A stretch of 64,000 bases of DNA, from positions 25,699,501-25,763,500 of the forward strand of contig JAUIMM010000015.1 in NCBI GenBank assembly GCA_031769625.1. The letters are read 5' to 3'. The notes beneath the pieces were generated by a model. The model was not told the DNA's origin. It saw only the letters and a program-made list of their open reading frames with translations, and did no database searches. Of the stretch, positions 48,573 to 60,330 are shown one piece after another; the stretch's first letter is position 1; each line of letters starts with the position of its first letter. The DNA comes from Taudactylus pleione. Taxonomy: Eukaryota; Chordata; Amphibia; Anura; Myobatrachidae. The translations under genes and the position numbers were made by a program.

Positions 48573-49745
48573 GGGCCTAATGCTTAGGCTCACCAGTGGG
48601 ACACTTATTTGAATGTGTGGATCTAATGCCTAGGATAAACATCTGAGGACACAGGACCTCATTCAGAGTCGGTCGTTGCGGCCGCACGGTCGTACGCCAC
48701 CGATGTTCGCTAAACTGCGCATGCGTAAAATTCGCAATGCGCGTGCGCAAACTAGCTATTAAGATCAGAAATTGCTCTCCCCTTCAACTTGGCCAGGTCG
48801 TTAGTTTGAGTGACAGGATGAGGCGTTTGTGGGTGGTAACAGGGGAAGGTGCTTGTGAACGGGGGAGTGGAGATCCGAACGCAGGCGTGCCTGACTATGC
48901 AAATGGCATTTTATGGGAGTGCATAATTAACTAAGTAGTGTCATGGCACATGTGACATGGGAGGTTTTTACACTGACTTGATCGTAGTGCTTAAGAGAGG
49001 GTATGGTCAACCTTAAGGTCTACGACCAGCTAAGATGGTTCCCGATGGTCTCGATTAATCCTTATATGCCCGGAGATGACATGTAATGGGAACGGGAAGG
49101 TGGCGTATTTTTAGTTTTACGGCCGCATCCTCCCCTCGCTCGTCCAGCTAACGATCCCATCTTAACGACACAACTTGCGTGCGCTTCATTTGCATATCCG
49201 GCCCCTTTTACCTTACGACCGTGCGGCCGCAACGACTGACTCTGAATGAGGTCTACAGTCCTTTTTTGTCCACCTATCTGGGGTTTCTTTAGCTTAAAAA
49301 ACCTGGGCCTAATGCCCAGGCTATGGCTGAAGACACAAGCTTAATCAACCAAGTGATATGGGCCTACTGCCCAAATCAGTTACCAGGGACTCCGGCTTTT
49401 AGCTTACCCAACCAGTGACACATAAATTGACCTGAGCCTAATCCTCAGGGTCACTTATACTTGGTGTGCTCCGGCCTGCCTATTTACTACAATTAGGAAC
49501 CCGGGCCTAATGCACAGGGTCACTCTTATTTAGGGCTTAGGCCTTGGTCCTTTTATATTAGGGTTCATGCCTAATGCTTGATTAGTGAAGTGGCAAAGGG
49601 CTTAATACCCATAGCCACTTTATCCCAGGGATCAGGCTAATTTAACCAGTGACCTGGGCCTAATGCCCAGGGTTACTTTATTTAAGGGGGTGCCACAGGC
49701 TCTTCATCCACCTACATGTACCGCAGGCCTAGGGCCTGATTCCGT
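48573..49745. repeat. Degenerate repeat field, GGGCCTAATGCCCAGG motif
   Basis: Versions of the motif occur near 48573, 48619, 49305, 49360, 49434, 49503, 49565 and 49655, often with ACCAGTGACCTG before and GGTCACTTAT after. Subtracting the inserted MITE (48654-49254) restores a spacing of about 45-90 bases. The class is unknown. Confidence 0.65.
48654..49254. mobile_element. Family A MITE, copy 7
   Basis: GGACCTCATTCAGAGTCGGT and the inverse of AGACCTCATTCAGAGTCAGT lie between ACA copies (48651-48653, 49255-49257). The ends extend inwards through CGTTGCGGCCGCA. This is the best-conserved copy in the window. Confidence 0.9.
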
Positions 49746-51880
49746 CCACAGGTTGGTCTAGTGCCTGATACTGGTGGTCTAGGGGAATTATAAATAAGTT
49801 GTGGTGGCCCAAGGCCACTACCCATTGCGAAGAAATGTGCTGCATATGAGGGGGCTTCATACAGCTCTTTTGCTTCCCAATACTGCAAGTCTCTCCAGTC
49901 CTCAGCTTCTGTTTTGACTCACATCGACTGTCATCATCCTCAGTGCTCCGTGACCGCCAATTCTTCAATAGCCATGACCGCTGTCTTCTGGCTTCATCCT
50001 GCCATCTTCTGGCATCTTCCACGCTTCTGCTCTTTTTGGAGCTCCTTCTCCATCACATGCTGCCAACTGACTGAGCTCTCCCACTCTGCAGCATTTAATA
50101 TAATATACCATGAGTGGGCGGAGCTATGATATGATGAGCCGCGATTGGCTCACTGCAGTCACTTATGATTGGCTGCCGGCCCACGCACTATGATTGGCTC
50201 GTGGCTGCCGCCAGTTTCCAAATGCCTCGGACCCATTGCAGATTCAGGCTCATCTGCATCAGTCATAGATGGGACCAGCATTTGGAGGGCATGCTGATTC
50301 CTATAGTGCTAATTGGAGGTCCCAGGGGGTGACTCCCAGGTAAGCTGGCTCTCAATTTGGCTGTATTTCTATATGTATCTTTACCATGAGGCCTTACAAT
50401 AGACAATTACATGGCCCAGAGTAGACACTGTTATCATGCAGTGTAGGGACCACCAGTATCAGAGAAGCCGTGAAGTTGGCCTGGTGGCTTACCATGTGTT
50501 TGCAAATTCATGCAACAAATATCTCTGAATTTCTATTACCATACAGTTTTCAAGTATTGTTGTAGGTACAATTTATTGTGCTGGGAGACACCCCCCTTTT
50601 TGTTTTTTTGTTTAGTATGACCCCTCCCTTTCATGTGCCTGAAGAGTATTACCAAATTGATTTGAGCAGCTTCCATTTCTTATGTCATCTGCATCAGTGC
50701 CAGGAAACATGGCACCCGCCTCAGCTTGACCTAAAATGGCACTTCCCTGAGGACCACCAACCACATGGCCAGGTGAGTACCCTCCTCTGTCCCTGCCGCC
50801 GGGCACTTACAACTAAAGAATGGAAACAGATGAGACAAACACATGCATCATTAACAAAAACATTGATGTTCAACTTTACCCAAGTAACACAATATCAACA
50901 CACCAGGAGGAGCGGTGCCCCAATTTTCTGGCAGGGACATTTAGCTTAATAATAATAACTGATGAGGAGAGTGCACCAAACTACTATAAAACAGTGCAAA
51001 ATCAACCAAATCAGATTTTCACCAAAGTAAGGCAAATTAAAGCAGCACCACCACCATACCTAAAAAAAGCCTAAACCATCTCCAACACAACTCAAAATAA
51101 ACTTTCCACAAAAAGAAAGATACCCCCAACTGTGACATGGACACCATCTGGCCTGAACAAACTGTCAATACAACGGATTAACCTATGCTCAACCACTAGT
51201 CCACGTTGCGATAACACAAAACCAGCAAACGCAGAGTTAACTTTACATGTTGCCACATCCATAAAAGCATTGGGCTCCAGGGAACACCACTTCCAATGAG
51301 GTATAATGACCAACCAAACCATCTTATAAAATGGTCAAATCCAAATCCTGGTTAATGACCCACCAAATGTCTAAGGATGTGAGTTGGCCAAGATCATTGC
51401 CCCCTAGGTGGCAAACAATACAGTATTTTGAGGACCACAAAGGTTCTAGTAGCCTCCATCAACTGACTTTTAATAGAGTCCCACAACATACCCCTATAAC
51501 CCAACCAAGGAACATGAGCAGAATGAGGGAAATTAGCAAAATCATGGGATCACAGAGATTACCAATAAAAGAATGCACAATAATCAATATGGGCTATGAA
51601 TTAAAAATCCTGTAAAAGAATAAAGAAAATAAGACAATTTGTCAAATTCAAAATCAACAGAAAAGATGATCAACATATTCAGAAACACCAACCACACTGG
51701 AGGTAAGAACATAAATCCAACAGAGTGCTTCCTTTCATATACAGATATGGTATGCCAACACACCCTGTGGTTAACTGTAGATTAAGTACTCTCACAGATT
51801 AAGATTGCTGTCACTCACAAAATGGTGGAGCTGCCAATTCAAATAATTGTGTGCTCATTGGATTACATACATGACCCCAG
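49746..51880. other. Unassigned sequence
   Basis: Three ATTGGCT (inverted CCAAT) motifs occur within 60 bases at 50143-50200, in a GC-richer patch. No recognised gene; the open frames here lack domains. Confidence 0.35.
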
Positions 51881-51885
51881 GCCTA

Positions 51886-52130
51886 GGCTGATAGACTGGG
51901 GCTATCCCCGGAACCCCTGGAGCGGTGGGTGCCAGGTTGATTAGTGTAGTGTGTGGTGCAAATTAAAGAGTTAAAAATATTGTCTTTTGCTGTAGAACTA
52001 CAGGTCCCAGCAAGCCACCCCAAATGCGGATACTTGGAGAACCACAAGTACCAGCATGTGGGGCATTACGGGCCCGCTGGTACCTGTAGTTCCACAGCAA
52101 AAGAAATATTAAAATAAACACTACACTGAT
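51886..52130 (-). repeat. Dispersed repeat, left copy of an inverted pair
   Basis: Contains TTGCTGTAGAACTACAGGTC and the near inverse ACCTGTAGTTCCACAGCAAA, a stem of about 45 bases. Read on the minus strand, it matches the sequence at 57676-57925 (GTTTATTTTAATATTTCTTT, then ATGCTGGTACTT, then GCTTGCTGGGAC). Confidence 0.65.
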
Positions 52131-53219
52131 TTTTTAAAGTCATTTATTTAGCTGGACCTTCACCTTGGGGGAGGCAGCTTTTAAGCTCTTTTATGGGGCT
52201 GCCACCACCCCAGGACTTTCAGGTGACTTCCACGCTACCTCCGGGCCGATGGACTTCCATGCCGCTGCCTCACCCTGGCTTGACTAAGCCAGCCAAGGGG
52301 GCAGAGTGATAACATTGCGAGCCTTGATTGGCCCGCGGCGGCCATCTCTGAAGTGAATGGTTGGACGTTTCATTGGCTGAGAGACGGAAGGCTCGCCTCT
52401 CTCAGCCAATGAACACTCAGCACCGGTAGTTCTATAGTAAAATCCTGACGCTGAGCCGTCATTCAGGTAGTACTGTCCATAGAGGACACTACTAATGTCT
52501 GCGGGTCTGCGTACTTCTGTTTTTTGTTTTGCCAGGACCCTGGATTTGCTACTTTGGAATGAAGAGGATGCAATCCACGCATAGGAGGAGGTGAGTATGG
52601 ATTTGTTTCTTCTTCAGGTTCCATTGGGTCCACAGTAATTACCTTGGGGAATGTGGTTGGAGTGATCCAGGCACCAAACAATTACAAGCTTTTTTTTTTA
52701 ATCCTGTCATTTATTTAAATTTTGTGGTCACACTTGCTAGGGCACCCTGTTTTTCAAATGTAAGACAAACTTTTTTTCTTTTTCCAGGTGCTTATTAACT
52801 GATAGCCCTGGGTGTGGTCCTGTCTCTTTAAGCCAGGACCCACATTCATGTTTAAAATGTATGCAAGCTTGGGCCAAAGGTGGCAGACCAAGATCCTTTA
52901 TCTGAGAGTCAGTGTAGGGACTGGCCAGATGGGAATGACCATGAAGTGGTGGTCAGCTTAACAAATTATTGCAATATTTTGGAACCAACATTCCCTGTAT
53001 TCAAAGGAGTTGCAGTTTGAAAAGCATGTGAGTGCCGAGTTTGTATGATATTTTTTATGTAGATGGTGTGGTCACATACCAAGGGCACCCCAGATGGTTG
53101 AGTGCCGAGCATTGTATGTGACTTATCTAAGTTCTGCTGTGTGTTTTACGGTTTTTTTTTATTCCTGAATAAGTGTCAGTTATAACTATCGCTGCTATTT
53201 CTCCTCCTAACCATCTGCT
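52131..53219. other. Sequence between a dispersed repeat and the DIRS-like element
   Basis: A palindrome, CATTGGCTGAGAG...CTCTCTCAGCCAATG, lies at about 52370-52407. GAGTGCCGAG repeats near 53032 and 53100 may belong to the 5' terminal region of the DIRS-like element, but I cannot place its end. Confidence 0.35.
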
Positions 53220-53291
53220 ACAGGTGTGTGGGTTGTTTTTGGGGTGAACACTGTCACATTGTATTGTATTGCATTGCATACCATTACCTTT

Positions 53292-54275
53292 ATGTCTAAA
53301 GATAAGGAGAAGCAGGAGGCTAAAACCCCTGTGCTGGTTTCATGTATGGCCTGTCAGGCAGGCTTGTCCACTTATACAGGATGGATTTCATACAGGATGG
53401 ATTGTGTGGTCGCTGTTATAAGGAGCCACCACATCATTCCAGCCTACCAGCTCCAGGGCAGGAACCACCTTGGGCTTCCTTCCCAACCCCTACTATGGGG
53501 TACCCTCAGCAGCTACAACCTGCAATATTTATGCCTCCTATGCATCCGTCCTGGATGGATGTTTATGTCCTCTCAAGCCAGAGTATGGCTTCGTCCCCTG
53601 CTGCATTTCAGCAAATGCTGCAAGTAGGCAGGCCAGTAGTACCTAAAACCAGAAATGGTCGGCTTCTTCCTATCAGTATGTCCAGCCTGTAGATTCTGAT
53701 GCATCTTCAGATGAATTTGAAGAGGTACAAGGTTCCTCTCAGGAGTCTCTCTCAGGGGAGGAGGACAATCTGAAAGCAGTTTATGTTCCCTAGGAAGGCT
53801 TTTGTGTTCAAGAGCCAGAGGGTCATAAAGGCTGAGTTTCCAAAATCTGAGCAACTTTCTGAACTTATGGAGTTCTCCTGATAGACGATTCCATGTTACA
53901 AAGATGGTTACAGCTTTATACCCCCTCCCACCTGGCGAATGTGCTAAATGGGAAGTTCCGCCTATTGTGAATGCTCATGTGGCACATCTGGTTAAGAGCG
54001 CCACAGTGCCCATACCATCTGCATCCACCTTTAAGGGTCCCACAGATAGTAGACTTGAGGCCTGCATCAGCTACCTCAGTTGTTGCTCTCAGAGCCCTTT
54101 GGTTAAGAGCCTGGAAAGCAGATGCAGGTTCCCAGAAGGTTCTGGAATCCCTGCCGTTTATGGGAGGCATACTGTTTGGCACAGAATTGGATAAGATTGT
54201 GGCTACTCTGGCAGCTTCTAAAGCGGGCAGTCTGCCTTCAACGACTACCCCTAGACCTAGGCAGTCGTCATTTTG
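53292..54275 (+). pseudogene. DIRS gag-like ORF, broken
   Basis: Starts MSKDKEKQEAKTPV with a CMAC/CGRC cysteine pair early on (VSCMACQAGL; LCGRCYKE), as in DIRS first ORFs. The acidic SDASSDEFEEVQ segment and the later ILFGTELDKIVATLAA block (54.17 kb) fit the family. At least three frameshifts or stops separate these pieces. The product would be a nucleic-acid-binding structural protein. Confidence 0.7.
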
Positions 54276-54512
54276 AGCCTTTTCGCTTGCAAGTAAAAGC
54301 AAAAGGACAGTCTTCCTTTAGACAATCCAGTTCTTGTAGGAGACCACAAACTAAGAGATCTTGGGCAATCAGATGTCTGGCTTCCAAGTCAGACTACAAA
54401 CCCTCAGTCTGATGGGGTGGGCCTCGTCCTGGGGAATCCCAGGGTGGGAGGCTGACTTCTTCAGTTTTCAGATAACTGGCATTAGACAACAACAGATGCC
54501 TGGGTCTGAGAA

Positions 54513-55480
54513 GTGGTCTCTCGAGGGTATGCCCTTACTTTTGGGAAAAGTCCCTCACAAAGGTTTTTCTGCACAGTTCCTCCTTCGGAGTCTACCAAGG
54601 CCTTAGCCCTCCAGCAGACCATTCGTTCCCTGCTGGATCCAGGGGTGATAATCCCAGTTCCATTGGATCAGCAAAAAAAGGGTTATTATTCCAATCTATT
54701 TTTGATCCAGAAGCCCAATGGGTCCCACCGGCCTATTCTGAATCTGAAAGGTCTCAACAGATTTATCCGGGTGCCCAAGTTCCGTATGGAAACTCTTCCC
54801 ACCAAAGGTTTCTGCAGTTTGCAGTTCTGCAGCAGCGTTTCCAATTTCAGGTGCTGCCTTTTGGTTTGTCAACAGCCCCACGGGTCTTTACCAAAATAAT
54901 GGCAGTAATGACAGCCTACCTCAGGCATCAGGGAGTCAGAATACTGCCATACCTGGACGACCTCTTGATATTGGCACAGTCTCCAGATGTATTACAATAT
55001 CATCTCAGACTGATGATTGCCTGCCTACACAGACACGGCTGGATTGTAAATTAGAAAATGTTGTCGCTTTCTCCAGTACAGCAGATGGAGCATTTAGGTG
55101 CACTCCTGGATTCTCTGGCTCAAAGGATAGGTTTGCCAGGAGACAAGATTTTGGCCCTTCAATTATGGGTTTGCAGATTTCTCCACAATCACACGGTGTC
55201 TATCCACTCAGCAATACAGGTTCTGGGGTCATTGGTGTCCACCTTCGACATGGTGGAATATGCTCAGTTCCAATCCAGACCACTGCAACAGCTTATCCTC
55301 TCCCGGTGGAGTGGGGAGTACCAGGTAATAAAGTCACAGATGATCCGTCTTTTCCCAGAGGTTCGGCTTTCCCTCTCATGGTGGCTGCAGACGTCTCGTC
55401 TGAACAGGGGTCGCCCCTCTGGATTCCAGATTGGGTGCTCCTCACTACGGATGCCAATCTCCACAGATGTAGTGCAGTGA
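54513..55480 (+). pseudogene. DIRS reverse transcriptase, with the motif A region deleted
   Basis: LALQQTIRSLLDPGVI, SNLFLIQKPNGSHRPILNLK and VPKFRMETL give the first reverse transcriptase blocks. LPFGLSTAPRVFTKIMAV and ILPYLDDLLIL give the catalytic YLDD block at about 54.95 kb. Between METL (54797) and FQFQVLPFG (54840) only some 40 bases remain, where family members have the D-containing VDLQDAYF-type block and more. The deletion removes a catalytic Asp. A stop follows at 55051. The thumb-like part continues to 55480. Confidence 0.82.
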
Positions 55481-55830
55481 TGGGTAATAACACCTTTCAG
55501 GGAAGATGGATGACCAAGGAGGGTCACCTATCCATAAACATCCTGGAACTTCATGCAGTATTCAGACACAGGATATACTAATGGGCAGGCCTGTCCAGAT
55601 ACAGTCTGACAATGCGACCACAGTAGCCTACCTCATCAGGGAGGCACGCAAAGTCTGGCAGCCATGGCGGAAGTGACAAACATTCTGTCTAGGCAGAATG
55701 TCATCTTCCAGCAATCACTGCAGTATTCATACCAGGAGTCCTCAACTGGGAAGTGGACTTCCTGAGTCATCAGGATATACACGCTGGGGAATGGGCTCTT
55801 CATCCGGGTGTCTTTCAGATCCTATTGGAC
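55420..55830 (+). pseudogene. DIRS RNase H region, broken
   Basis: TTDANLHRCSAVMGN with Asp and HLSINILELHAV with Glu follow the RNase H pattern, then VLNWEVDFLSHQ near 55.74 kb gives the last block. Stops separate the parts. Confidence 0.72.
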
Positions 55831-55839
55831 AAATGGGGA

Positions 55840-56560
55840 CTACCAGAGGTAAACCTCATGGCCTCAGGTAAAAACCACTCAGGTATGGGTCCAGAACTAG
55901 GGATCTCTCAGCCGATTTGTAGACACTCTAGCAGTGAAGTGAGAATTCAAGCTATTGTATTGTTTTCCTCCAATCCCCCTCCTTCGAAGGGTCATCAGGA
56001 AATTCAAGCAGGAGGGCGGAACAGTAATGCTGATAGCCCCTGCTTGGCCCAGACACCATTGGTTCACCGACCATCAGAGTCTCTCCATGGACACTCCATG
56101 GCTTTTTCCACTAAAGCCAGACTTGTTAACACAGGGTCCCTGCCTGCTTCTAGACCTTCTCCATCTGTCTTTGATGGCGTGGCTCTTGAATCTCCCATCT
56201 TAAGAGCCAAGGGTTTTACTACTTCTATAATTCAGACAATACTTAGGGCATGGAAGCCTTCCTCTGCCCGCATCTATTACAAAATTTGGCACTTGTATTT
56301 TCAATGGTGTTGTAATAGAAAATATGGTCCTGAAGTTTTTAGGGTTAGACCGGGGTCTCTGCCTGGTCGCCCTGAGAGTTCAGGCATCTGCACTCGCAGT
56401 TTGGTTTCAATGAAGGATCGCTCCACTGCCTGATATTAGAAAATTTTTTCAGGGTCTTCTGAGGGTTCAGCATCCCTTTGTCCCTCCGGTAGCTCCGTGG
56501 TATTTGTCTTTGGTTCTTAGGGCGCTACAGGCTCCCCCATTTGAACCACAGAAATAAGTA
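55840..56560 (+). pseudogene. DIRS tyrosine recombinase, N-terminal part only
   Basis: LIAPAWPRHHWFTD leads into TTSIIQTILRAWKPSSARIYYKIWHLYF, the core-binding region of DIRS recombinases, and then, after frameshifts, VAPWYLSLVLRALQAPPFEP at about 56.49-56.54 kb. The catalytic half with the R-H-R-Y residues is absent; the sequence after 56560 does not match. Confidence 0.72.
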
Positions 56561-57675
56561 GACCTTAGGTAGTTGACAAAAACACTTCAGTAGTGTTTGA
56601 GGGCATGTAAATGTCCTAGGTTTCTGACCTACACATTTTAAAACCCCAAGAGGATGTTTGTGATTGTTCTTCTGAGAGCTTTTGGCTTTGGAAGCAAACT
56701 GGTTAAGGGTTCCTGGGGTTATGGATGGAGAGTGGGGGCAGGCTCCATTCATTAGCCCCAGTTTGGGTCTTAGGGCCTTTAGCTTTAGAGAAGGCTAATT
56801 TGTGATTTCACCTGCGTGAAGGTGTTAAGAGGCTACAATCAATCATTGTAGCTAAATAATGATAATCATGGCACCAGACAGCAACCAATCAGTCTGTAGG
56901 TGGTCACATACAGCATGTTGAAAAATCCCTACCAAGATCTCTGCCAGTCCCACAAGTAACGGGGACAGTGATATTGCTGACAGCTGTCTCAGGCTGTAAT
57001 TCCAGTCCGGTTGGCACACAGTCAATCCGGTGTGTTGGGATCACTGCAAGCGCCATTGGGTGCAACACAGCTCCACGCTAAAGACCAATGTACTCGTTAA
57101 TGCATAGTATACAGACAGGTAGATGGTATAATAGTGAGGAAAATATATTCCTGCTGGCTGTATGAATATAAAAAGGCTTAAAGGTGGTGAGCATAAATAC
57201 TAGCAATCCTGGAGAAGTTAAAGTCTGTATCCCTCAATGCATTTCACTGCAAACTGCCATTGATTGACTGTGAGTGGCCTGGCTATCAATCAATGGCCAG
57301 GCCACTGATTAATGACAGACTGTTGATTGACAGCCAGGCCACTCAAATCCAATCAGCAGCCAGTTACTACAGTAACGACAGCTGACTGGCTGACAGCCCT
57401 ACAAGTGCAGGAAACCTAGTGGGTCATGTCACTGGCAGGGAAGAGCTCTTCTGTGTCCAGTATGGATCAGGAGATAGCAGTTTGTTTTTTTAAATACCCG
57501 GGATTCTACTGGAGAAAAGGACCAACCTGCAACACGGTTTAGGTGAGTATTATTTGTTTTTTAATCCAAACCACAGGATTCTACTGGACAAGAGACACAA
57601 ATACCAGGGACAAGGTGAGTATAGTGTGAGTGTATGTAATAAATGTATTCTTTAAATGGTGTGTGAGTATCGTGT
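56561..57675. other. Unassigned sequence with inverted patches
   Basis: TGATTGACTGTGAGTGGCCT with inverted relatives near 57290-57340 forms hairpins at 57.24-57.40 kb. No gene recognised. Confidence 0.35.
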
Positions 57676-57925
57676 TTATTTTAATATTTCTTTTACAGGA
57701 GAACTAGAGTTACTAGCAGGCCCTTAATGACCTGCATGCTGGTACTTATGGTTCTACAAGTACTGGCATGTGAGGGAAGCTTGCTGGGACTTATAGTCCT
57801 CATGGAAAAGACAATATTAGTTTTATTCTAATTTTACACCTATCAATCCCACACCCACCACCCAGGGGTGCGGGGATAGCTCTGGGCTTCAGCTCCGGCC
57901 TGGGATACCCTGGAGAGAGGGTACC
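57676..57925 (+). repeat. Dispersed repeat, right copy of an inverted pair
   Basis: Matches the minus strand of 51886-52130 over its length. Further shared text extends upstream (ATAAATG, TTTAAA, GTGTTTATTTTAATATTTC). Confidence 0.6.
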
Positions 57926-60270
57926 CATTTATTGGGGATCCCCACCTCTCCAAGAATCCCCAGCCTGGGATGACTAATTGGGGGTGTGAATGCTTTGGCT
58001 GGGGGACCCCGTGAAGTGTGTTCCCTGGCTTCAGATTATACCCCTGCTAGTGGAGTCCAGTGCTGGTTCTATTTAAAAAAATACAGGGGACCCCTATGCT
58101 AATTTTTCCCTGTATTTTTAGAACCACAACTGGTTTACAGAGACCTGGGCTGGTTATGCTCGGAGGAGGGGACCCCACGTCGTTTAAGAAAAATAAATCT
58201 ATGTAAAAGAAGCTCTAAATCAAAAAAAATTATTTATTTACATGTAATAATTGTTTAAATGAAAAAATTAATAAATTGTTCCAAGCAATATAGTTTACAT
58301 CGTATGATGAGTCCCTTCTGTACTTTGATGAAAAATGTCATCAGCGCGTGTGAGAATTGCTTATGGCTGATTGATGTGTGTCAAATATCTCTTCAGGTTT
58401 ATATACATCTACAGTTGTGTAATATTTAGTAACCTGCAAATTGCTCTGATTTAAGCAAAGTGAGCAAGCTCCAGAATACGAGATTTCATTTATATGGAAC
58501 AGTGACGGTGACTGCATCAATGTCCGACTACAGACTTGCATATATTTTGAAGAGCATTTTATTACATCAACTGCAATTAAAAATTCCAGTAAATCAAAAC
58601 AGAACCATCTTTCAACAAGTCAGGGAGCAAAAAGGAGCACTTTAGAAGGAGATGTCATCATTCCACAAGGCTGGACTCATAAGGACTCATTTTCTGCTTG
58701 ATATAGTTGTCAACACCCAACTTGGAGCAAATTCACAGAAAATCTTCTCAAAGAGGGGTTCCAATTAGGGTCAATTGTTAGTTCTGGTTTTTTTTTTTAC
58801 AAACGATTTTGGAAAGTAGTAGGAAAAATGATCATTCCATATGGCGAGCATAATTTCTGACAATACGTTGAGTTATAATAACACATACTTATATTAACAC
58901 TTACACAGACACTTATACAGACAATCTAATAAATGAGTTGAAGTTAAAATTATGTTAATCATTGTTGTTGTTTTATTATGTCACTTTCTTGACATCAATG
59001 GAGGGCTTTGTATCACTTCAAGTCTATCTAGAAATGTGGTCAGTCTCTTTTTAATACATCTAGACATTTTTCTATCGTCATGGGAAGAAAAGCACACAGA
59101 CGCGAGAGACTAAAAGATTGTTTCTCAACAAAAATAAGTATATTCTACATGTTATGTTCTGCAAACATATTGTATACATGTCTTTATAAATTAACATAAT
59201 GTTGATGTCTTGCAAAGCTGGACATTTCTAATTTACACAGTAAAATACTTAAAATTCTGCAAATGTAGTTTTCAGGACGGACTGGTTGTACCTTTCTAAA
59301 AACAAAGTAGATTATCATCACTATAAGCTAATAGCATGCAAATAGACCTACCATTTATTTATGAAAAGCATCCCAGGGGTGGTGTAATTGAGTAACTTAT
59401 TTACAGCCTTAGATAGAAAACATGTCTTTGAAGTATGAAAATTACTTTGTCCTAAGAAATGACTTATGCCTCTATTTACTATAATCCACACTTCAAATGC
59501 GGTTGTACTTGTAGTATGATAATTTAGGAGCAATCGCAAGAATGTACCAACATTCTCAAGCAAGGACAGAGCTTGCGAGAAAGAAGCTCTGTCCCTGCTA
59601 ATTATCACGCACACTTCTCACTATATTTTAGCAAAAAATCCACTGAGAGGGCCTCCGCGCATGCGCCACCGCTGGCTAGCGCTACCCCAACCACCCTTAA
59701 AAGTTCAAATCAATGCTATTTAATCAATGTTGGTATTAAAATTAATCTTTCTGCAGGTATATTTCAATGCGATAACAATGGAATCTTTTGTTGCATAAAT
59801 TAATAAATTGATAAAGTTCCTGGAGGGTATTAAACGTATGTGTTGGTAATATTGTAGCCAAGTCAACAATGCAGTTTGAGATGGGTAAAATAAAGTCTGA
59901 ATTACAACTCACCACAAATATGATTAGATCCCTGTGTCCAGGGACCATAAAAGGTATAGCTGTATGTGGCAGTCTTGGCTGACCAGTAGTAAACTGTGTA
60001 GTCAGAGCCACAAACTAGTTACATGGGGCAGCACCGGTAGCTGATCCCCAGAGTAATTCTCACAGCCACGGATGGGTCACTGCAGCCTCAATATTATGTC
60101 CATATAGAGCCAGCACGTCACACCATATTAGCGGACCACAGACTGAAGTGATAAACGGAGCATGCACCAATTTGTCCTCCCGTGGTAATCAGATGGAATG
60201 GTGAGAGCAGGCCAGGATGTCAACGCATTTCGTTCTGCTTCAGAGAACTTTTTCAAATGAAAGATAAATA
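57926..60270. other. Sequence without a recognised gene
   Basis: A lone CTATTTACTATAATCCACAC end near 59472 may be a decayed family C end. GCGCATGCGCCACCGC near 59650 is a CpG-rich patch. Otherwise nothing recognised. Confidence 0.3.
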
Positions 60271-60320
60271 TCATTATAAATAATAATAATTATTATTATT
60301 ATTATTATTATTATAATAAT
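60271..60320. repeat. (ATT)n microsatellite
   Basis: ATTATTATT run next to the A-tail of the L1-like fragment. Confidence 0.9.
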
Positions 60321-60330
60321 AACACAAATG

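Larger units (their letters stand above)
53220..56560 (+). mobile_element. DIRS-type retrotransposon, decayed and truncated
   Basis: Order of parts is gag-like ORF, reverse transcriptase, RNase H, then tyrosine recombinase, as in DIRS1-type elements that integrate by a recombinase rather than an integrase. All frames are broken. No terminal repeats were located; the recombinase is cut after PPFEPQ near 56547. Confidence 0.82.
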
